DNA from: Caldithrix sp.
Lineage (GTDB): Bacteria > Zhuqueibacterota > Zhuqueibacteria > Oceanimicrobiales > Oceanimicrobiaceae
Assembly (NCBI GenBank): GCA_004357015.1
Contig: SMXE01000247.1
Coordinates: 1 to 6,354, forward strand
Direction of reading: 5' to 3'
Length of the DNA: 6,354 bases
Position 1 is the stretch's first letter. The number at the start of each line of letters is the position of its first letter. Position numbers and translations under genes: made by a program. This document shows, piece after piece, positions 1-4,045 of the stretch. The notes beneath the pieces were generated by a model. It did no database searches and was not told where the DNA came from. It saw only the letters and a program-made list of their open reading frames with translations.

Positions 1-1154
1 AGTTTGGTCTCATCGGCAAGCGTACTCCGGAATCGTGTTGCATGCTTGTCCAGCACGCCGCGCAGATAAGGCGTCGCATTCATATTCCAGACGTTGTCAT
101 TGTTTTCGGTGTGGCCGCCGCATACGCCGGCGTAAAAGGCCTCGGACAGTTGATTACGGTACACCATGAAGGTGCCCCTGGTACTTTGGATTGCACGGTC
201 GGTTTCAGCGGCGAGTTTGGAGATGCCGCTGAATACCTGACAGTGGACATCGTCACAGAGGTCGAAAGGCTCGAATGGATGGCGCCGGCCGAGTTTGGAG
301 ATCGCCTCCACGCGCGCCGTGACGGCCTGAGCCTTCAGGGCTTCGTGCGGAAAACTGGCCGGCATTTCCGACGGAACCACGCCCCGAAGGTAACTCTCCA
401 GAAGCAATCGATTCACGACCGTAATGCCGCCGCTGGCATCCACGACGAATTCAATGGCGCCGCCGTACCTGCGGCGCTCGCTGCTCTCCCAATGAAAGCC
501 GCTGCCAACTTCGACCTGGGCGAGCTCCACCTCGGTGGCTTCCAGCTTGACAACGTCGCGCGCATCGAAACGGTCGCCGGTGTCAAGATTACGGAAACGC
601 ATGGCGCCCCTGGCGGCGCTTATGGGAATGGCCACGACATCCGAGTTGGTCTTGTCATGGATAGCCGCCATGTGGGACTTCGCCTGTTTTTCTGTCTGAA
701 ACTTCTCCTTCAGCAGCACGTGGTAAACTGCTTTGTGCGCGTAACGCAGTCTTGGCTCCGGCTCGATTTTCTGCTTCCGGATTTCGGCGTCCAGGCCCCT
801 CTTGTCCATGTACCTCACAATCTCTTCCGCGGAGTAGCGATCCCGGGGGGTGCCCACGGACAGGCGGTATTCAAATCGTGCCGGCTGTGAATTCAAAACC
901 TCTACTTGCCAGTGACCACCTTTGGCGCTGCGGACTAACGGGCTGCCGTTCTTGTCCTGAAAACTCGCTCCGTCGGGTATTTTGAAATCTACTCGCTGCC
1001 GCTGCTCCACGATGCCCACCCGGATCATCGGCTGCAGCATGTTCGAAACCCCCGGGGGCGGCGCTTTGCAGGATACTACCGTCAAACAAATCGTGAAAGT
1101 CAAACTCAGAAGCATAAAGGACTCACGGATCGTAAGTATATGTTGCGATGCCAT
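1..1154 (-). CDS. SpoIID/LytB-domain lipoprotein (3' end outside window)
   Basis: I translated this strand from 1154 to the window edge and found 384 codons with no stop, so the C-terminus is missing. Residues 14-28 form a hydrophobic signal ending in a lipobox (LTVVSC, lipidated Cys29), which predicts an envelope-anchored lipoprotein. Residues about 139-177 (from HKAVYHVLLKEKF) resemble a SPOR-like repeat. Residues about 250-370 are a SpoIID domain: YLRGVVPSEMP carries the predicted catalytic Glu263, followed by HEALKAQAVTAR, a C300-x4-C305 pair (CDDVHCQVFSG) and AGVCGGHTE (C345, H348). Known SpoIID is a lytic transglycosylase that cuts glycan strands stripped of stem peptides; the Cys/His set resembles the zinc site described for clostridial SpoIID. 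ATG 1154 is preferred because the next in-frame ATG (1115) would leave a signal with no positive charge. An in-frame GTG at 1190 is possible. No convincing Shine-Dalgarno sequence is visible. Outside sporeformers the family probably remodels peptidoglycan; that role is inferred. Confidence 0.88.
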   Translation of the reverse strand, partial: MASQHILTIRESFMLLSLTFTICLTVVSCKAPPPGVSNMLQPMIRVGIVEQRQRVDFKIPDGASFQDKNGSPLVRSAKGGHWQVEVLNSQPARFEYRLSVGTPRDRYSAEEIVRYMDKRGLDAEIRKQKIEPEPRLRYAHKAVYHVLLKEKFQTEKQAKSHMAAIHDKTNSDVVAIPISAARGAMRFRNLDTGDRFDARDVVKLEATEVELAQVEVGSGFHWESSERRRYGGAIEFVVDASGGITVVNRLLLESYLRGVVPSEMPASFPHEALKAQAVTARVEAISKLGRRHPFEPFDLCDDVHCQVFSGISKLAAETDRAIQSTRGTFMVYRNQLSEAFYAGVCGGHTENNDNVWNMNATPYLRGVLDKHATRFRSTLADETK

Positions 1155-1331
1155 ATTAAGTACGCCCCGATTAACAATCTTGAATGTCACCGTCTCTTAG
1201 AAGTTCGATATTGAAACTCATCAGCAGGCCGGCTTTAACGTCACTAATTTCATGTAGATTGACGCACTGCAAGCACACATAATGGCTCGACTTGACAACT
1301 CATCAAATCAGTCGGGCGCCTGACCGATTCC

Positions 1332-1361
1332 ACCCCACGCTTTTCGTGTACTTCGCGGGGT
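1332..1361 (-). other. GC-rich inverted repeat upstream of the spoIID-like gene
   Basis: ACCCCACG at 1332-1339 is the near-complement of CGCGGGGT at 1354-1361, with a 14-base loop. Read as minus-strand RNA the stem is eight continuous pairs including one G-U wobble; on the plus strand the same position is an A-C mismatch. It therefore folds better in a leader of the leftward gene. No T-run follows on either strand, so a terminator is unlikely. It could also be a protein-binding dyad or chance. Confidence 0.3.
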
Positions 1362-1393
1362 TGCAAAGGCAATTCAATGTTCGCCAAAATGCA
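1362..1393 (+). repeat. Outer direct repeat, copy 1
   Basis: Two blocks recur about 91-96 bases downstream in the same order. TGCAAAGGCAATTC (1362-1375) matches 1453-1465 with one deleted base, and CGCCAAAATGCA (1382-1393) matches 1478-1490 with one inserted base. The linker between blocks is 6 bases here and 12 in copy 2, so this is an imperfect duplication or a pair of two-part binding sites rather than a recent tandem copy. Confidence 0.55.
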
Positions 1394-1403
1394 ATATGCA
1401 CCT

Positions 1404-1419
1404 TTTCCTGAAACGAAAT
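1404..1419 (+). repeat. Inner direct repeat, copy 1
   Basis: TTTCCTGAAACGAAAT is repeated at 1436-1451 with 14 of 16 bases identical, 32 bases downstream (about three helical turns). The first ten bases also have a TTTC-nn-GAAA dyad. The spacing and the palindrome lying between the copies suggest a regulator site; the regulator is unknown. Confidence 0.5.
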
Positions 1420-1420
1420 C

Positions 1421-1437
1421 AAGTATTTAAAATACTT
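1421..1437. promoter_or_regulatory. Perfect 17-base palindrome, candidate operator
   Basis: AAGTATTT (1421-1428) and AAATACTT (1430-1437) are exact inverted copies around a single central A. A one-base centre cannot make a normal RNA hairpin loop, so a dimeric DNA-binding protein is the more natural reading. It lies between the two inner repeats, 54 bases upstream of a TTGACA box, and roughly midway between the divergent gene starts. No regulator gene is present in the window and I do not recognise the site as that of a named family. Confidence 0.45.
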
Positions 1438-1451
1438 TCCTCAAATGAAAT
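1436..1451 (+). repeat. Inner direct repeat, copy 2
   Basis: TTTCCTCAAATGAAAT differs from the copy at 1404-1419 at two positions and overlaps the right end of the palindrome by two bases. Its last eight bases (AATGAAAT, 1444-1451) occur inverted as ATTTCATT at 1507-1514, inside the spacer of the promoter candidate at 1491-1519. A factor that binds here could therefore also touch the promoter. Confidence 0.5.
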
Positions 1452-1452
1452 G

Positions 1453-1490
1453 TGCAAAGGAATTCTACAAGCTCATCCGCCAAAATTGCA
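1453..1490 (+). repeat. Outer direct repeat, copy 2, abutting a -35 box
   Basis: TGCAAAGGAATTC (1453-1465) and CGCCAAAATTGCA (1478-1490) repeat the two blocks of copy 1. The copy ends at 1490 and the TTGACA hexamer starts at 1491. This position is typical of activator sites that touch RNA polymerase, or of repressor sites overlapping the polymerase footprint. That interpretation is inference from spacing only. Confidence 0.5.
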
Positions 1491-1519
1491 TTGACATTTA
1501 ACAATAATTTCATTAAGAT
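1491..1519 (+). promoter_or_regulatory. Candidate sigma-70-type promoter, distal to glgP
   Basis: TTGACA (1491-1496, 6 of 6 consensus) is followed by a 17-base AT-rich spacer and TAAGAT (1514-1519, 4 of 6). Transcription would start near 1526 and give glgP a leader of about 238 bases with at least two possible hairpins, or produce an untranslated RNA. No extended -10 TG motif is present. It faces glgP and lies directly downstream of the repeat and palindrome cluster. Confidence 0.5.
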
Positions 1520-1544
1520 TGCCAATTCTTTACGGACTTACATG

Positions 1545-1559
1545 CGCGGCAAAGCCGCG
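1545..1559 (+). other. Strong short hairpin in the glgP leader
   Basis: CGCGGC (1545-1550), AAA, GCCGCG (1554-1559) form a perfect six-pair GC stem with a three-base loop, about 20 bases after the predicted start of the distal promoter. The sequence after it (ATTGGAGTCAT) has no T-run, so it is not a standard intrinsic terminator. It could stabilise the 5' end of the transcript or form part of a regulated leader. Confidence 0.4.
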
Positions 1560-1640
1560 ATTGGAGTCATAGATTAGAAAGTATCGAGTTATCATTCGCC
1601 AGCAAATTCTTGCCAGTTTAGGCCGAGATCTATCGTACCC

Positions 1641-1679
1641 AAAGTGACGGCCGCGAGGTTCAAACCGTGACGCCACTTT
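1641..1679 (+). other. Longer bulged stem-loop in the glgP leader
   Basis: AAAGTG at 1641-1646 plus GC further in can pair with GCCACTTT (1672-1679), giving about eight pairs interrupted by a three-base bulge. The loop contains GGTTCAAACC, which can add a short inner stem. The structure ends 16 bases before the proximal -35 box, so it would only be transcribed from the distal promoter. Pairing was worked out by eye, without an energy calculation. Confidence 0.25.
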
Positions 1680-1694
1680 CAGCAAAGCGGACGC

Positions 1695-1722
1695 TTGCCG
1701 ATACATTAACGTCGTTTATATT
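1695..1722 (+). promoter_or_regulatory. Candidate sigma-70-type promoter, proximal to glgP
   Basis: TTGCCG (1695-1700, 4 of 6), a 16-base spacer and TATATT (1717-1722, 5 of 6) would start transcription near 1729, about 35 bases before the glgP ATG. With the candidate at 1491-1519 this would give glgP two tandem promoters, one with a short leader and one with a long structured leader. Confidence 0.45.
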
Positions 1723-1763
1723 GATGCAAGGTTCCTCATGCAAGAGAGACGGGATAACGAATA

Positions 1764-3482
1764 ATGAAAGAAACCAGTGATTTATTTCAACGGATAAGCG
1801 AAGATAAATCGAAGCGCGAAATCGCCTACTTCACCATGGAAATTGCGTTGGAGGAAGACATCCCTTCCTACAGCGGCGGCCTTGGCGTGCTGGCGGGCGA
1901 TACGCTGCGCTCGGCTGCGGACCTGGGTATTCCGATGGTGGGCATGACCTTGTTGCAACAGTATGGTTACTTCCACCAGGGGCTGGATGCAAAAGGCGAG
2001 CAGATAGAAACGGAAGTGAAATGGCGGCCGGAGCTTAAGCTCAAGCAACTTCCGAACTATATCGCTCTCAAGATAGAGAACCGTGTGGTGGAAGTGCGAG
2101 TCTGGGAGTACGATATCGTGGGAAAATACGGCTATGTTGTGCCAGTCTATTTTCTTGATGTCAACGTGCCGGTTAATGATGAAAAGGACCGAAAAATCAA
2201 CCGCCAGCTTTACGGCGGCGATCAGTTTATCCGCCTGTGCCAGGAGATCGTTCTCGGCATCGGTGGCGTCCGCATGTTGCGCGACCTTGGGTACCGCGAC
2301 ATCCGGACTTATCACCTGAACGAGGGGCACGCCAGTTTGCTCGCGTTGGAATTAATTCGTGAAAGCGGCTACAACTCTTACGACAAAGTAAAGAAGGCTT
2401 GCATTTTTACAACGCACACGCCGGTGTCGGCTGGCCATGACGTATTCGATTTCGAAATGGTGAAGCAAGTAATGAATCCGGTTTACAGCGAGTACCTGCG
2501 GGAAATTCTGGACGGCGAGAATCCGGTTAATCTCACTACCATTTCGTTGAAGCTCAGCCAGTTCATCAACGGCGTTTCCACAAAGCACGCCGAGGTTTCC
2601 CGCACCATGCTCAAAAAGCCGCAGATAACCGCTATCACCAACGGCATTCATTCGGCAAGCTGGACCTCTACCGGTTTCAAAAAGTTGTTTGACCAATACC
2701 TCCCCTGCTGGGATGTGGACCCGACCCACTTTGTGCGTGCCGTCTTCATTCCGAATGACGCCGTCTGGAAGGCGCACATGATGGCGAAGGGCAAACTCAT
2801 GCAAGCCGTGGAGGAGAATGCAGGCGTCCGAATGAATCTCGACCTGCTCACTGTCGGATTTGCTCGCAGGGCCGCCGGTTACAAGAGAGCCGACCTTATT
2901 TTCTCAGACCTCGAAAGGCTGATGGAAATCGGCGCCGGGAAAATACAGATCATTTTTGCCGGCAAGGCGCACCCGAAAGATGAGGAAGGCAAGGAGGTTA
3001 TCCGCAATGTGTTTGCCGCCATCGAAAAACTGAAGGGCAAAATCGACGTGGCGTACTTGCAAAATTACGGCATGCACCTCGGCGGCATCGTCACCTCGGG
3101 TGTGGATGTTTGGCTGAACAATCCGCAGCGGCCGCGGGAGGCCTCAGGCACCAGCGGCATGAAGGCAGCGCACAACGGGGTGCTCAACTTCAGCGTTCTG
3201 GACGGCTGGTGGATCGAAGGCTGTGTCGAGGGCGTCACAGGCTGGGCCATCGGGCCGGATCCGACTGAAAACAACCTGACAGATTATGATGAGCGCCAGG
3301 ATACGGATAGTCTCTACACCAAACTCGAAACCATCATCATCCCGATGTTCTACGATGACCGTGAGCAGTGGATCAAAATGATGAAAAACACAATCGCACT
3401 GATTGCGCCGTATTTCAATACGCACCGAATGATTAAGGAGTATGCCCTGAGAGCCTACCACGTGTGCCCGCTGTTCCAGTAA
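1764..3482 (+). CDS. glgP: Alpha-glucan (glycogen/maltodextrin) phosphorylase, short form
   Basis: This 572-residue cytosolic GT35 enzyme should split alpha-1,4-glucan with phosphate to release glucose-1-phosphate for glycogen mobilisation. Near the N-terminus [20 protein letters not shown] (36-55) is the family's glycine-rich substrate/phosphate loop. HLNEGHAS (184-191), [14 protein letters not shown] (215-228) and TNGIHSASW (292-300) follow. [14 protein letters not shown] (365-378) and [13 protein letters not shown] (398-410) belong to the second Rossmann lobe. [14 protein letters not shown] (459-472) holds the PLP-binding Lys467, so the active site looks complete. It belongs to the branch distant from E. 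coli MalP/GlgP, and it lacks the N-terminal DUF3417-type region that lengthens many members to about 700-850 residues. The start fits because family similarity begins near residue 19 ([12 protein letters not shown]) and a stop precedes it; the ribosome binding site (GGGA at 1751-1754) is weak. The flavin reductase gene follows after 23 bases. Confidence 0.95.
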   Translation: MKETSDLFQRISEDKSKREIAYFTMEIALEEDIPSYSGGLGVLAGDTLRSAADLGIPMVGMTLLQQYGYFHQGLDAKGEQIETEVKWRPELKLKQLPNYIALKIENRVVEVRVWEYDIVGKYGYVVPVYFLDVNVPVNDEKDRKINRQLYGGDQFIRLCQEIVLGIGGVRMLRDLGYRDIRTYHLNEGHASLLALELIRESGYNSYDKVKKACIFTTHTPVSAGHDVFDFEMVKQVMNPVYSEYLREILDGENPVNLTTISLKLSQFINGVSTKHAEVSRTMLKKPQITAITNGIHSASWTSTGFKKLFDQYLPCWDVDPTHFVRAVFIPNDAVWKAHMMAKGKLMQAVEENAGVRMNLDLLTVGFARRAAGYKRADLIFSDLERLMEIGAGKIQIIFAGKAHPKDEEGKEVIRNVFAAIEKLKGKIDVAYLQNYGMHLGGIVTSGVDVWLNNPQRPREASGTSGMKAAHNGVLNFSVLDGWWIEGCVEGVTGWAIGPDPTENNLTDYDERQDTDSLYTKLETIIIPMFYDDREQWIKMMKNTIALIAPYFNTHRMIKEYALRAYHVCPLFQ

Positions 3483-3492
3483 TCGATTGCAT

Positions 3493-3499
3493 AAAGGAG
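3493..3499 (+). promoter_or_regulatory. Ribosome binding site fixing the flavin reductase start
   Basis: AAAGGAG lies six bases before ATG 3506. This argues for that start over an in-frame ATG at 3464, which lies inside the end of glgP, has no such site and would add 14 residues not expected in the family. Confidence 0.8.
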
Positions 3500-3505
3500 C
3501 CCGCA

Positions 3506-3985
3506 ATGAGCGTTTCCCCCGAAATCTTTAAAGAAGTCATGGGTCGATTTGGCAGCAGTGTGACGATCGTGACTTTTAAGCACGACTCTGGCATTCACGG
3601 ATTGACGGTCAGCGCGTTCTGCTCCGTGTCCCTCGAACCTCCCCGAATTTTGGTCTGCATCAAAAAGCAAGGCAGCAGCCACGAATTCCTTTCGCAAAGC
3701 GAACGGTTTGTGGTCAATATTTTAGCAAAAGAGCAGCAGGATCTTGCCTGGCAGTTTTCCAATCCTGAATTGGGGAGCGAAGATAGATTTGCCGGAGCTT
3801 CGTACAAAACGACAGAACCCGGCTTGCCTGTCTTCACCGACAATCTGGCCCATCTGGAATGTAGAATGGTGAATCAATTCGATGGCGGGGATCACACCAT
3901 CTTTTTGGGGGAAGTTGAAAACTGCTACTTCTCGGAGGAGAGCACCCCGTTGTTTTATTACAACCGCGGGTTTCATACTCTGTAA
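3506..3985 (+). CDS. Flavin reductase-like FMN-binding protein
   Basis: The 159-residue product matches the flavin reductase-like split-barrel family (COG1853; relatives include HpaC and RutF), which binds FMN and in many members uses NAD(P)H to supply reduced flavin to a partner. It starts with FKEVMGRFGSSVTIVT (8-23), typical of the family. The FMN-binding GLTVSAFCSVSLEPPRILVC follows at 32-51, then FVVNILAKEQQDLAWQFS (68-85). GGDHTIFLGEV (127-137) carries the conserved GDH, and the protein closes with PLFYYNRGFHTL. Length is normal and there is no signal peptide or membrane segment, so it is cytosolic. It probably shares a transcript with glgP. No monooxygenase or other flavin-dependent partner is present, so substrate and role stay open: it may be a free flavin reductase or a flavoprotein oxidoreductase. 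Confidence 0.9.
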   Translation: MSVSPEIFKEVMGRFGSSVTIVTFKHDSGIHGLTVSAFCSVSLEPPRILVCIKKQGSSHEFLSQSERFVVNILAKEQQDLAWQFSNPELGSEDRFAGASYKTTEPGLPVFTDNLAHLECRMVNQFDGGDHTIFLGEVENCYFSEESTPLFYYNRGFHTL

Positions 3986-4045
3986 GACATCAACTGGAAT
4001 GTCAGACCCCAGGGGTTAACTCGCAGGCTCCAGCGTCTTTTGCTT
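3986..4045. other. Convergent gap without a clear terminator
   Basis: This 60-base gap lies between the 3' ends of the flavin reductase gene and the M14 gene. It holds GACAT/ATGTC (3986-3990 and 3999-4003, five pairs, eight-base loop) and the compact palindrome ACCCCAGGGGT (4006-4016). A weak CGC/GCG dyad (4022-4035) precedes the T-rich TCTTTTGCTTT. None is a convincing intrinsic terminator; the last is the best candidate for the rightward operon. Termination may be Rho-dependent. Confidence 0.35.

Noticed and set aside
42..890. Long rightward open frame of 282 codons
   Set aside because: It lies antisense to the spoIID-like gene, whose opposite-strand translation shows clear lipobox and SpoIID motifs; the rightward translation shows no recognisable domain.
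982..1200. Rightward open frame of 72 codons at the 5' end of the spoIID-like gene
   Set aside because: It mostly overlaps the signal-peptide region of the leftward gene and its product resembles nothing known.
1362..1490. Repeats as a CRISPR array
   Set aside because: There are only two imperfect copies of each repeat, nested rather than regularly spaced, and no cas gene is present.
1545..1559. GC-rich hairpin as an intrinsic terminator
   Set aside because: No run of T follows the stem on either strand.
1653..1672. GGTTCAAACC resembling a tRNA T-arm
   Set aside because: The five-pair T stem does not form around the loop, and no acceptor, D or anticodon arm can be placed upstream.
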